Below are positions 42,956-51,476 of a stretch of 64,000 nt of DNA, piece by piece. The notes under the pieces were generated by a model. That model did not search any database and was not told the DNA's origin. It saw nothing but the letters and a program-made list of their open reading frames with translations. Position 1 is the stretch's first letter. Each line of letters starts with the position of its first letter. This DNA is from Fictibacillus nanhaiensis (lineage in GTDB: Bacteria; Bacillota; Bacilli; Bacillales; Fictibacillaceae), in NCBI RefSeq assembly GCF_023715445.1, contig NZ_JAMBOD010000007.1, forward strand, positions 1 through 64,000, given 5' to 3'. The translations under genes were made by a program, and so were the position numbers.

Positions 42956-43579
42956 ATGCTACGGCGACCTAAAAAAACAAGATATACATTTTATCCTTTA
43001 TGGGGCCTGGTGTTAACCGGGGGGCTTTTTGCCTTTTTGACTTTAATAAGGAATCAAGAACCTTACCTTTCAATCGATAAAAGGTGGAGTCGGGCTATTT
43101 ATGATAAAGAAAATCTTTCAAATCCTTTGATGGTGCTACTTTCACGCCTTAGTTCAGGTTTTTTTACGGTGCCACTTGGGCTTATGCTGTTCTTGAGTTA
43201 CAACAAAACGGGGAGCCGTGATAAGAGTAAACTCATTCTATTTAATGTTATTGGTATAAGAATTTTAAATGCTATTTTTAAACAGTTGTTTAAAAGGAAG
43301 CCGCCTGGATGGGAAAGACGTATACAAGCCAGCAAGTATGGATACCCTAGTGCTCATACGATGAATGCAGCGGGTTTTTATGGATTAGTTCTCTTTTTAT
43401 CGGGGCTATGGAAAAATTTCTGGACCTTGTTGGGATCATTCCTATTTCTTTTAATGGTAGGTGTTAGCAGGGTCAAGCTGGGAATTCATTATATTTTTGA
43501 CATGGTGGCCGGTCTTGCAGCAGGAATTTTCTTGAATTTATTTAGCATTAAAACATACAAAATGATATACAGGCGCTGA
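42956..43579 (+). CDS. membrane PAP2 family phosphatase
   Basis: A 207-residue lipid-phosphatase-type protein with about five or six membrane helices. The three phosphatase motifs are visible: KQLFKRKPP (for KxxxxxxRP), YPSAHTMNA and SRVKLGIHYIFDMVAG. It likely dephosphorylates a polyprenyl or lipid phosphate such as undecaprenyl pyrophosphate. The frame is open back to a GTG at 42854, but that would cross the preceding terminator; the ATG at 42956 follows AGGGTG by about nine bases. Confidence 0.88.
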   Translation: MLRRPKKTRYTFYPLWGLVLTGGLFAFLTLIRNQEPYLSIDKRWSRAIYDKENLSNPLMVLLSRLSSGFFTVPLGLMLFLSYNKTGSRDKSKLILFNVIGIRILNAIFKQLFKRKPPGWERRIQASKYGYPSAHTMNAAGFYGLVLFLSGLWKNFWTLLGSFLFLLMVGVSRVKLGIHYIFDMVAGLAAGIFLNLFSIKTYKMIYRR

Positions 43580-43600
43580 TTTTTCAGCGTCTTTTTTATT
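43572..43600 (+). terminator. Rho-independent terminator
   Basis: GGCGCTGA and TCAGCGTC form the stem around TTTT, followed by TTTTT. It overlaps the end of the PAP2 gene. Confidence 0.75.
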
Positions 43601-43665
43601 TGTTTTTTTGAAACTTTTACCAGGAATTATTCGTATATATAAATAGAGAAACGGGGGATCTTTAT

Positions 43666-44187
43666 ATGGGAGCAGCATTGAATATTGTGTTTGCCATCAT
43701 CATTCTAGCTGGAATTGGAATGGCCGTTTATAATTTTTGTAAAAACATAAATGATAAAAAGAAAGCCGTACCGGTATTTGGATTATCCTACAGCGGTGAA
43801 TATACACAAAAAAACTTTTGGACAAATGAAATTGTTATTTTTGTGATTATCACTCAAGGATTTAGCTTTTTAAAATTATCGTTGATCGTAAATATTATGA
43901 TGATTTGTCTCATTTTAATATTAATATTATTATATTTTACTCAAATCTGGCGCGGTGCTATCGGGAAGAAGGGGATTGTGTCAGCAAAAAAACTTTATAA
44001 GTGGAATCAGGTGGATTCTGTTGAATGGATCACCGGACTCCAAGCGGAAAATCCTGGCTACCCAAGCTGGGGATTGGTCCGATTTCACACAGGCGACCGT
44101 TATGTCGAATTTATTATTAAGAAAAAGGTTGAAGAGGAAGTGCGTTCGTTTGTTGAGAAACAGCTCACTTTAGCAAAAGCAAATTAG
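43666..44187 (+). CDS. membrane protein with C-terminal soluble domain, function unknown
   Basis: A 173-residue protein with three membrane helices, at about 4-24, 57-70 and 73-93 (LIVNIMMICLILILILLYF). A C-terminal beta-rich domain reads KGIVSAKKLYKWNQVDSVEW and RFHTGDRYVEFIIKKKVEEE, suggesting a PH-like module. It may belong to a DUF5673-like group. ACGGGGGAT precedes the ATG. Function is unknown. Confidence 0.75.
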   Translation: MGAALNIVFAIIILAGIGMAVYNFCKNINDKKKAVPVFGLSYSGEYTQKNFWTNEIVIFVIITQGFSFLKLSLIVNIMMICLILILILLYFTQIWRGAIGKKGIVSAKKLYKWNQVDSVEWITGLQAENPGYPSWGLVRFHTGDRYVEFIIKKKVEEEVRSFVEKQLTLAKAN

Positions 44188-44274
44188 TTCTATGGATTTG
44201 TTTTTATAGGTTAAAGGTATTCCGTTTTTTCCCTAGAATAAGTTAAATGTAAAAGGGAAAAGGTGGTTTTCAAA

Positions 44275-44496
44275 ATGAAGCCATGGATTAAAGCAGGGTT
44301 AATCACAGCGGGAATTATCGTCCTTATCAGCACATTTTTAATCGGGCAGCAGGTTGAAAAGTTAGCCGTTCAAAGGGAAAGCTTAAATGTTGATTCTCTT
44401 TATATCGTAAGTGTTTTATTAGGTGCATCCCTTATAGCCATTGGATTAAGGATAAAAAGCAATAAACCATCAGCCACCGACAACAGTGCAAAATAG
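44275..44496 (+). CDS. small two-helix membrane protein
   Basis: A 73-residue protein with membrane helices at about 6-23 (AGLITAGIIVLISTFLIG) and 42-57 (LYIVSVLLGASLIAIGL). The ATG at 44275 follows AAGGTGG by eight bases; the in-frame GTG at 44263 overlaps that site. The family is unknown. Confidence 0.68.
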   Translation: MKPWIKAGLITAGIIVLISTFLIGQQVEKLAVQRESLNVDSLYIVSVLLGASLIAIGLRIKSNKPSATDNSAK

Positions 44497-44511
44497 CACT
44501 GTTTTTTTTAC
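44482..44511 (+). terminator. Rho-independent terminator
   Basis: AACAGTGC and GCACTGTT pair perfectly around AAAATA and run into T's. It overlaps the end of the small membrane gene. Confidence 0.85.
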
Positions 44512-44584
44512 GTTTTTTGTAGGTGAAAGCAATCTTTTGTATAATACGAATAGTTAACTATTATTTGTTCCAGAGGAGACAAAC

Positions 44585-45232
44585 ATGAAATACGAAGATT
44601 TTAAAGAAATTGTTCACGGCAGAAGAAGCGTCCGCAAATTTACGGATGAAGGTGTTGCAGAGGAAGATCTATATGAAATCATGGATTGTGCCCGGTATGC
44701 ACCTAGTGATACAAACTCGCAAACATGGGAATTTATTGTGATCCGCAATAAAGATAAAGTGAAAAAGATTGAAGAAATGACGTGGGATGCCATTTATAAG
44801 CTTGCAGGCAAGGCAGAAGAAAACGGAAAGACGAAGGAAGCAAAGCTGCTGACACGGTCATTTGGTCCATATGCTACTGCCTTTTCCGGTGCTCCTGTAT
44901 TAATCATTTGTTTAGCTACTCCATATGAATCAAAGTTCCGAGAAAAGATCTTTGATCCGATCGAGCTTGCAGAGGAGTCCGTTTGGGAAGAAGAAGGCAT
45001 CAAGAGCAGCTGTCTCGCCATTCAAAACCTAATGCTCGCAGCTCACGCTCGTGGATTAGGATCATGCCCGATGACAGGACCTGTATTGCTTGCGCAGGAT
45101 GCCATCCGTGAGTATTTAGATATTCCAGCTCAAAAGCAGATCAATATGGTAATCTCACTTGGTCATCCGCAAGATCAGCCAAAAAAATTGGCCAGAAAAG
45201 CAGTTGAAGAGATTGTAACGTATATAGATTAA
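44585..45232 (+). CDS. nitroreductase family protein
   Basis: A 215-residue FMN-dependent NAD(P)H oxidoreductase. The FMN-binding start is GRRSVRKFTDEGVAEEDL, with CARYAPSDTNSQTWEF near 35-50. The C-terminal AHARGLGSCPMTGP is near 150-163, and VISLGHPQDQPKKLARK closes it. The physiological substrate is unknown (quinones, nitroaromatics or flavins). AGAGGAGA precedes the ATG. Confidence 0.93.
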   Translation: MKYEDFKEIVHGRRSVRKFTDEGVAEEDLYEIMDCARYAPSDTNSQTWEFIVIRNKDKVKKIEEMTWDAIYKLAGKAEENGKTKEAKLLTRSFGPYATAFSGAPVLIICLATPYESKFREKIFDPIELAEESVWEEEGIKSSCLAIQNLMLAAHARGLGSCPMTGPVLLAQDAIREYLDIPAQKQINMVISLGHPQDQPKKLARKAVEEIVTYID

Positions 45233-45239
45233 TATAGAG

Positions 45240-45288
45240 ACCGGCTTTTCAGATTGTGTTATTAACCTGAAGAAGCTGGTTTTTTTGT
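45240..45288 (+). terminator. Rho-independent terminator
   Basis: ACCGGCTTTTCAG pairs imperfectly with CTGAAGAAGCTGGT and is followed by seven T. Confidence 0.75.
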
Positions 45289-45304
45289 TGGTTATAGGAT
45301 ATAT

Positions 45305-45345
45305 GAGCTCATTCGCGAGGATTTATGCTCATTGAACGAGCGCCA
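45305..45345. repeat. degenerate copy of the 20-bp repeat family
   Basis: ATGAGCTCATTCGCGAGGAT then TTATGCTCATTGAACGAGCG resembles two adjoining units of the array at 55581-55710 read on the other strand (ATGCTCGCTCACGGAGATTT). The spacing here is 22, not 20. Confidence 0.5.
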
Positions 45346-45448
45346 TCCGAGATTCAATAGGCAGAAAATAGTGGAAAAAGGATTTTTTTCGACAGATACA
45401 GAATATATGTAGGGTAAAAGTATTATGAACAAAGAAAGAGGAACATCT

Positions 45449-46558
45449 ATGAAAGAAACATTCGATCTAATAGACTTTGCGCTGCAAAAAAGCGGTCTTG
45501 AATCTCTAAAAGATACCACTCAGGTTCAATACTTAGGTGAAGGCGCATGGCATTTAGCTTACCTTGTTCAGCTGCGTACCGGGGAAGCTGTCGTGGTTCG
45601 TTTTCCAAAAGGAGAAGCATACGGAAGAAAGATAGATTTTGATGAGTCCGCCTATTATGGAGAATATGCAGGAACGAAAGTCTATTATGAACTGGCAAAC
45701 AGCGTTAAACCTGGTATCTGTCCGGAGTTTTTCCGCTATCATATTGAAAAGGATAAAACGTTTACAGTTGAATCCTATGCGGGTAAGGCGATTAAGCTTG
45801 AGAACTTTACCTTCATGGAAGCTTTCCAGGCTGGTGCAGAGCTGGGGGAATTTTTCCGATACATGAATATTACTAAGCACGGCTTAAAAGGTTTCGGATA
45901 CTTAAAGTGGAACGGTGTAAACGTTGAGGGGCAATTTCAATCCAGTGTTTCAGCGTTTATAAAAGAAGAGAATGAAGAGTACATCAATGATTTTAAAGGA
46001 TTTATCGAAAAGTATGATATGCCTGTTCACCCTACTGCTATTCTACAGCTTGAGGAATGTGTAAAGAATAGAAATCTAGAAGAGTCTCGAATTGTGTTTA
46101 CGAACCAGGATACTTCCCCTGAAAATATTTTGCTTCATACAGATGGAAGGGTAAGTCTTATCGATCCAGTTCCAATCCTTTATAGCGGTGATTCGTTAGC
46201 CGCTAATTTTATAAACAATTATCGGTCACTATTCCCGACTTTCTATAATTCACCACGTTATGCCAAGCATCAGTTTGACCGATTTGAGGACAGACTTAAA
46301 ACGATTGCTGATGGTTTTATTGAGGGTTATTGCAATGGGGATCCAGAAGTGAGAAGACGTGTAAAGCAAGAAGAGTTTATCAAACTGACAAGCTTAACTG
46401 CTTCTCAATTTAGCTTATGGCAATCATCTGAATTAACAATTGAACAAAAAATTCGTTATGGTGAGAAGGATGCAATCGCCAACAGAATCCCAGTTCTGGT
46501 TAAAAGGATTGATGAGTTTCAATGGGACGATGAAAAAAGTGGAACAAAGCTGGCATAA
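45449..46558 (+). CDS. aminoglycoside phosphotransferase/choline kinase-fold protein
   Basis: A 369-residue small-molecule kinase-fold protein. The nucleotide loop is YLGEGAWHLAYLVQ near 23-36, with the ATP-anchoring Lys or Arg in VVVRFPKGE. The catalytic loop is NQDTSPENIL near 220-229, where the usual HGD is NQD, and the metal-binding Asp is in SLIDPVP near 238-244. It probably phosphorylates a hydroxyl or amino compound of unknown identity. Start ATG 45449 follows GAGGA by six bases; the upstream ATG 45425 has a poorer signal. Confidence 0.83.
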   Translation: MKETFDLIDFALQKSGLESLKDTTQVQYLGEGAWHLAYLVQLRTGEAVVVRFPKGEAYGRKIDFDESAYYGEYAGTKVYYELANSVKPGICPEFFRYHIEKDKTFTVESYAGKAIKLENFTFMEAFQAGAELGEFFRYMNITKHGLKGFGYLKWNGVNVEGQFQSSVSAFIKEENEEYINDFKGFIEKYDMPVHPTAILQLEECVKNRNLEESRIVFTNQDTSPENILLHTDGRVSLIDPVPILYSGDSLAANFINNYRSLFPTFYNSPRYAKHQFDRFEDRLKTIADGFIEGYCNGDPEVRRRVKQEEFIKLTSLTASQFSLWQSSELTIEQKIRYGEKDAIANRIPVLVKRIDEFQWDDEKSGTKLA

Positions 46559-46646
46559 CCGGCATAGCATAGGCATAATCTTTATCTAAAACTGACAGTT
46601 GAACTCTAAGTATTTCGTATGACTTTTATGATTTTTCAAAAAACGG

Positions 46647-46676
46647 TTGACATTTAAAAACCGCATGCTCTATAAT
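46647..46676 (+). promoter_or_regulatory. sigma-A promoter of the S-box operon
   Basis: TTGACA (46647-46652), an 18-base spacer and a perfect TATAAT (46671-46676). Transcription would start near 46683, giving an untranslated leader of about 350 bases that contains the riboswitch. CGGTT...AACCG flanks the -35 as a small inverted repeat. Confidence 0.87.
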
Positions 46677-46734
46677 CCTATTCAAGAACAAAACAAACAT
46701 CAGCACGTTAATGTGTTAAACATAATTTGAATAT

Positions 46735-46848
46735 CTCTTATCCAGAGAGGCGGAGGGACTAGGCCCGATGAAGCCCGGCAACCAACAAACCCCATTGGTT
46801 TGGAAAGGTGCCAATTCCTACAGATCATTTCGATCTGGCAGATAAGAG
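46735..46848 (+). ncRNA. SAM-I (S-box) riboswitch
   Basis: P1 pairs CTCTTATC (46735) with GATAAGAG (46841-46848). Conserved segments are AGAGAGGCGGAGGGACTAGG, GCCCGATGAAGCCCGGCAAC, AAAGGTGCCAATTCC, and the P4 hairpin CAGATC-ATTTC-GATCTG. S-adenosylmethionine binding stabilises this fold and allows the terminator just downstream to form, shutting off the methionine operon. Confidence 0.97.
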
Positions 46849-46855
46849 GAGGCCC

Positions 46856-46890
46856 AAAACCCTCTTCTTAGGAAGGGGGTTTTTCTTTTT
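46856..46890 (+). terminator. riboswitch-controlled terminator
   Basis: AAACCCTCTTC pairs with GAAGGGGGTTT around TTAG and is followed by a T-rich run. It begins eight bases after the riboswitch, so its left arm can compete with the P1 strand for pairing. Confidence 0.88.
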
Positions 46891-47038
46891 TCCTCTTCTA
46901 AAACTTCACAATAACTTCATTACACCATTTTATTTTTCATTTTTAAAAGCTGGATATCGTTCAAGGGAAAAGTTACAACTTTTATCCCTAGTTTTCCTAT
47001 ACACTTTATTAACAAAAACAAAAAAAGGAGAGATTTAT

Positions 47039-48829
47039 ATGACAAAGTCTTTTGACGGATACGATATTGATACATTGCTTTTACACGGTGGGCAAGCGCC
47101 TGACCCAACAACTGGATCACGGGCTGTGCCAGTGTATCAAACAACGTCTTATGTTTTTTCGGATACGGATCATGCTCAAAGCTTATTTGCACTTGAAGAG
47201 CCAGGTAACATTTACAGCCGAATCGGTAATCCGACAGTGGATGTGTTTGAAAAAAGAGTAGCACTTCTAGAAGACGGAGTGGCAGCAGTTGCCACATCTT
47301 CAGGAATGTCAGCGATCGCACTTGCAGTTTTAAACATCGCAGAAGCGGGTGATGAGATCGTAGCTGCGACAAACCTTTATGGCGGCACATACAATCTATT
47401 TTCTATCACTCTTCCGAAATACGGAATCAAAGTGAAATTTGTTGATGCTGAAGATCCCGAAAATTTTAGAAAAGCAGTTACTCCGAACACGAAAGCGTTC
47501 TTTGCTGAAACAATTGGGAATCCTAGTCTGAATGTACTTGATATTGAGGCTGTTGCAGATATTGCACATGAAAACGGAGTGCCCCTTTTGATCGACAATA
47601 CATTCGCAACGCCATATGTCACAAAACCTTTAAGCTGGGGAGCAGATATTGTTATTCATTCAGCAACAAAATGGATTGGCGGACACGGTACCGCGATTGG
47701 AGGAGTGGTCGTTGATGGCGGACGCTTTAATTGGAACTCTGAAAAATTCCCAGGATTCACTGAGCCAGATCGCAGTTATAACGGTTTGAGATATGCAGTT
47801 GATTTTGGAACACTGGCATTCGCTACGAAATTGCGGGTTCAGCTTTTAAGAGATTTCGGTGCTTGTCTAAGCCCACACAATGCTTTTCTTCTTTTACAAG
47901 GATTAGAGACGCTTCACCTCCGTGTTGAAAAACATGCGAAAAATGCACAGGAGATTGCGGAATATCTTGAAAAGCATCCAGCGGTTGATTGGGTATCATA
48001 CCCTGGACTAGAGGCACACCCAAGTCATGAGCTGGCTAAAAAGTATTTAAGCAAAGGTTTTGGTTCGATCGTGAACTTCGGAATAAAAGGCGGTCGTGAT
48101 GCTGGGCGTAAAGTGATCAACAACATATCACTATGGTCACATGTTGCGAACGTAGGTGATGCAAAGTCATTAATCATCCATCCTGCATCAACCACTCATC
48201 AACAGTTAAGTGGTGAGGAATTAAAAGCAACGGGTGTTACAGAAGAACTTATCCGCTTATCCATCGGTCTTGAATCGGTTAAAGATTTAACCAACGATCT
48301 TGATCGTGCAATTCAGGCGGCGACGGGAATCGAATCGGAAAATAAAGAGATCACGATAAATGACGAAGGTGTTATCCGCTGGGCATTGCAGTCTTCACTA
48401 TATAGAGCTGTTGAAAACGGCCAGGAGATCCAGCGCCCTAAGACACTCGCGATCGTGGGGTTAAGTTCCAATCCGGCAAGACCAAGTCATAGACTTGCAA
48501 GAAAGATGCAGCGTCTTGGATATAAAATCGTTCCTGTTAATCCAAGAGAAACGGAAGTGCTTGATGAAAAAGCTTATCCGGATTTGAAGTCTATTCCATT
48601 TCCAATCGATGTTGTTCAAGTGTTTAGAAGTCCTGAAGCAGCTATTGAACTTGCGAAAGAAGCTGCCATCACTCAGCCAAAAGTATTCTGGCTTCAAGAA
48701 GGAGTCATCTCACCGGAAGCAGCAAGAATTGCGAAAGAAGCTGGAATTGATGTTGTTCATAACCGCTGTACCTACAAAGAGGCACAGCGTTTGAGAGGGA
48801 CGATCGCAACGTATGCATGTGAAGTATAA
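47039..48829 (+). CDS. metY: O-acetylhomoserine sulfhydrylase fused to a CoA-binding domain
   Basis: A 596-residue fusion. Residues about 1-430 are a PLP-dependent Cys/Met-metabolism enzyme making homocysteine from O-acetylhomoserine and sulfide. The PLP Lys is K211 in SATKWIGGHG, with YQTTSYVF, YSRIGNPT and HPASTTHQQL also present. Residues about 466-590 form a CoA-binding (YccU-type) Rossmann domain: LAIVGLSSNPARPSHRLAR, YKIVPVNPRE, VFWLQEGV and NRCTYKEAQRL. Stand-alone MetY has about 430 residues. Start ATG 47039 follows AAAGGAGA; the longer frame upstream crosses the riboswitch terminator. Confidence 0.93.
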   Translation: MTKSFDGYDIDTLLLHGGQAPDPTTGSRAVPVYQTTSYVFSDTDHAQSLFALEEPGNIYSRIGNPTVDVFEKRVALLEDGVAAVATSSGMSAIALAVLNIAEAGDEIVAATNLYGGTYNLFSITLPKYGIKVKFVDAEDPENFRKAVTPNTKAFFAETIGNPSLNVLDIEAVADIAHENGVPLLIDNTFATPYVTKPLSWGADIVIHSATKWIGGHGTAIGGVVVDGGRFNWNSEKFPGFTEPDRSYNGLRYAVDFGTLAFATKLRVQLLRDFGACLSPHNAFLLLQGLETLHLRVEKHAKNAQEIAEYLEKHPAVDWVSYPGLEAHPSHELAKKYLSKGFGSIVNFGIKGGRDAGRKVINNISLWSHVANVGDAKSLIIHPASTTHQQLSGEELKATGVTEELIRLSIGLESVKDLTNDLDRAIQAATGIESENKEITINDEGVIRWALQSSLYRAVENGQEIQRPKTLAIVGLSSNPARPSHRLARKMQRLGYKIVPVNPRETEVLDEKAYPDLKSIPFPIDVVQVFRSPEAAIELAKEAAITQPKVFWLQEGVISPEAARIAKEAGIDVVHNRCTYKEAQRLRGTIATYACEV

Positions 48830-48874
48830 ATAGAGACAAAAAAATAGAGATAACAAATGTGGAGGGAAACATGT

Positions 48875-49861
48875 ATGAAGAATTGGTGGAAAGTGACGCT
48901 GTTACTGAGCTTAGCGGTTGCACTGCTGTTAGCAGGCTGTTCGAGCTCAGCGAAAGAAGGAGAAAAACCAGAAAAAATCAGATTGGATTATGCGTTCTAT
49001 TCGCCAACAAGTCTTGCACTGAAAAAGTTTGGCTGGGCAGAAGAAGCCTTTAAAAAAGAAGGTATTGAAGTAGAGTGGGTGCAGAGCCAGGGTAGCAACA
49101 AAGCGCTTGAGTTCCTGAACTCTGACAGTGTTGATTTTGGTTCAACAGCGGGGGCAGCAGCACTTATCGCAAAAGATAAAGGAGCACCGATCGAGTCCGT
49201 TTATATCTATTCACAGCCTGAATGGACAGCACTAGTTGCAAAAGACGGAAGTGAGATAAAAGATGTGAAAGATCTTAAAGGAAAAAAGGTCGCTGCTACG
49301 TTCGGAACAGACCCGCACATCTTTTTACTTAGAGCACTTGATCAAGCTGGATTATCGGCAAAAGAAGTTCAGATCGTCAACCTTCAACATGCTGATGGTT
49401 CGAACGCTCTTCAGAAAGGTCAAGTTGATGCGTGGGCTGGATTAGATCCGCATATGGCAAGAACAGAAATTGAATCTGGCGGAAAGTACATCTACCGAAA
49501 TCCAGATTTTAATACGTATGGAACGTTGAATGTACGCTCCGAGTTTGCAAAGAATCATCCGAAACAAGTTGAAAAAGTGATTGAGCTTTATGAGAAAGCA
49601 AGACGATGGACGATTGACAATCCAGAAGAAGCAGCAAAACTTTTATCAGAAGAGGCGGGGATTAAAGAAGATGTCGCTAAAAAACAACTCGAACGAAATA
49701 ACTTCTCGGATGCTGTTCCAGGACCACAGCACGAAAAAGCTATATCGGCTGCAGGCGAAGTACTTCAGACAGAAGAGATTGTTAAAAAGGATACAGACAT
49801 CGAAAAGCTTGTAAAAGAACTTATTAATCCTGAGTTTGCTGAAAAAGTGATCAAAAAATAA
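48875..49861 (+). CDS. SsuA-like ABC substrate-binding lipoprotein
   Basis: A 328-residue NMT1/aliphatic-sulfonate-type binding protein. The signal peptide ends at LLAGC. Marks include RLDYAFYSPTSLALKKFG, SVDFGSTAGAAALIA, GKKVAATFGTDPHIFLL and QVDAWAGLDPHMAR. It probably delivers sulfonates or another organosulfur compound. GGAGGG lies eight bases before the ATG at 48875; the overlapping ATG at 48871 is in another frame. Confidence 0.9.
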   Translation: MKNWWKVTLLLSLAVALLLAGCSSSAKEGEKPEKIRLDYAFYSPTSLALKKFGWAEEAFKKEGIEVEWVQSQGSNKALEFLNSDSVDFGSTAGAAALIAKDKGAPIESVYIYSQPEWTALVAKDGSEIKDVKDLKGKKVAATFGTDPHIFLLRALDQAGLSAKEVQIVNLQHADGSNALQKGQVDAWAGLDPHMARTEIESGGKYIYRNPDFNTYGTLNVRSEFAKNHPKQVEKVIELYEKARRWTIDNPEEAAKLLSEEAGIKEDVAKKQLERNNFSDAVPGPQHEKAISAAGEVLQTEEIVKKDTDIEKLVKELINPEFAEKVIKK

Positions 49862-49885
49862 CGCAGAAGGAAGGAGGAATTGCCA

Positions 49886-50731
49886 GTGATTTCAGAAACA
49901 CAAAAATGGAAAGTGGGGCAGAGAGCGGCACCTGAAAAACTATCTTCTCCGAAAGGTTTATTTAAAAAAGGACGCGGTATTTTTCTTGGATCGATTTTAC
50001 CCATTGTTCTGCTAATTGCTTGGGAGCTGGCTGCGAAAGCTGGATTGCTGGCGCCGCATCTGCTTCCAGCACCAAGCGTTATTTTAGAGAAAATTATAAG
50101 CATGTACCGGGATGGTTCTCTTTTCGGCCATGTATCGATTACGTTAACGAGAGTGTTCTTAGGGTTTGCGATTGGTACAGGAGCTGCGGTTGTAATTGGT
50201 GCGATCGTCGGATATGCAAAAACGGCTGAACAGCTTTTTGACCCATTGTTCCAGGCGATTCGCTCCATTCCTTCTCTTGCTTGGGTTCCATTGTTTATCC
50301 TATGGATGGGAATTGGAGAACCTTCTAAAATTTCATTGATCGCAGTCGGTGTATTCTTCCCTGTTTATTTAAATATCGTAGCAGGCATTCAAGGGGTTGA
50401 TCGGAAGCTGATTGAGGTAGGAAAGATCTATCAATTATCACCGTTTCAATTAACGAAGCGCATTATTTTACCAGCAGCATTGCCTTCTTTTATCACAGGT
50501 ATGAGAAGCGGCCTTGGACTTGGCTGGATGTTTGTTGTCGCAGCTGAGCTGATGGGAGCAAGTGAAGGCTTAGGCTACTTGCTTGTAGTTGGCCAGAATA
50601 CGTATTCACCAGACACGGTTATTGCAAGTATTTTGTTATTTGCGATCTTAGGGAAAGTGACAGACGCGATCTTAAAATGGATTGAGTACCGATCTCTCAA
50701 GTGGCAGGACAGCTTAAGCAACCAAGCGTAG
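49886..50731 (+). CDS. SsuC-like ABC permease
   Basis: A 281-residue permease with about six membrane helices, beginning after a basic N-terminus of about 35 residues. The family's LPAPSVILEKI is near 58-68, and the EAA-like loop GKIYQLSPFQLTKRIILPAALP is near 178-200. The GTG at 49886 is chosen because AGGAGG lies eight bases before it; the TTG at 49880 would be only two bases away. Confidence 0.92.
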   Translation: MISETQKWKVGQRAAPEKLSSPKGLFKKGRGIFLGSILPIVLLIAWELAAKAGLLAPHLLPAPSVILEKIISMYRDGSLFGHVSITLTRVFLGFAIGTGAAVVIGAIVGYAKTAEQLFDPLFQAIRSIPSLAWVPLFILWMGIGEPSKISLIAVGVFFPVYLNIVAGIQGVDRKLIEVGKIYQLSPFQLTKRIILPAALPSFITGMRSGLGLGWMFVVAAELMGASEGLGYLLVVGQNTYSPDTVIASILLFAILGKVTDAILKWIEYRSLKWQDSLSNQA

Positions 50732-50747
50732 AAGGAGGGGAAGAAGA

Positions 50748-51476
50748 ATGCTTCAGGTTAACCGATTAAAACGAACGTTCAACAACAATCAGGCGGGTTT
50801 TCAGAACATTGATTTTTCAGTAGATAAAGGAGAAGTCATTGGAATTCTGGGCACGAGTGGGTGCGGAAAAAGTACGCTGCTTCGTGTTCTATCAGGACTC
50901 GATCCTAATTATGAAGGAAAGATTTCATCAAAAGACGGAAACGACAATATCGGAATGATGTTTCAGGAACCCCGCCTTCTGCCATGGCTATCAGTAAAGG
51001 AAAACATTTCATTCGGTCTAGAAAAGAAAGAGCGGAAATCCCAAAAGTATCAAACGTATTTAGACCTAGTTGGATTAACAGGCTTTGAAAATCATTATCC
51101 GAAAGATTTATCTGGCGGGATGGCACAGCGTACAGCAATAGCGAGGGCTCTTATTACAGACCCCGAGGTACTGCTTTTAGATGAACCGTTCAGCGCACTG
51201 GACGCTTTTACAAAAATGCAGCTGCAAGACCTCCTTCTATCAATCTGGCAAAAGAAACAGACAACGATGCTTCTTGTCACACATGATATCGACGAAGCTC
51301 TCTACCTTTGCGATAGAATCTTTATCTTAAAAGGCCAGCCAGGTGAGGTTTTTGCAGAAGTCCATGTTGAGAAACCAAAGCCGAGAACGCGTGGAGATGC
51401 TTATCTATCAAAACAGAAAGCACATATATTGAACCTATTAAATGTTGAAAAGAAAGCAGCAGGTGATCAGCAATGA
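50748..51476 (+). CDS. SsuB-like ABC ATP-binding protein
   Basis: A 242-residue ATPase. Walker A GTSGCGKST is near 34-42, the Q-loop is MMFQEPRLLPW, the signature is LSGGMAQR near 122-129, Walker B is VLLLDEPF and the H-loop is VTHDIDEA. It powers the importer encoded just upstream. AAGGAGGGG precedes it. Its stop overlaps the next start by four bases. Confidence 0.95.
   Translation: MLQVNRLKRTFNNNQAGFQNIDFSVDKGEVIGILGTSGCGKSTLLRVLSGLDPNYEGKISSKDGNDNIGMMFQEPRLLPWLSVKENISFGLEKKERKSQKYQTYLDLVGLTGFENHYPKDLSGGMAQRTAIARALITDPEVLLLDEPFSALDAFTKMQLQDLLLSIWQKKQTTMLLVTHDIDEALYLCDRIFILKGQPGEVFAEVHVEKPKPRTRGDAYLSKQKAHILNLLNVEKKAAGDQQ

Noticed and set aside
46808-47038. N-terminal extension of the MetY fusion to 46808
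   Set aside because: It would run through the end of the SAM riboswitch and its terminator; the ATG at 47039 has a proper ribosome binding site and begins the conserved MetY sequence.
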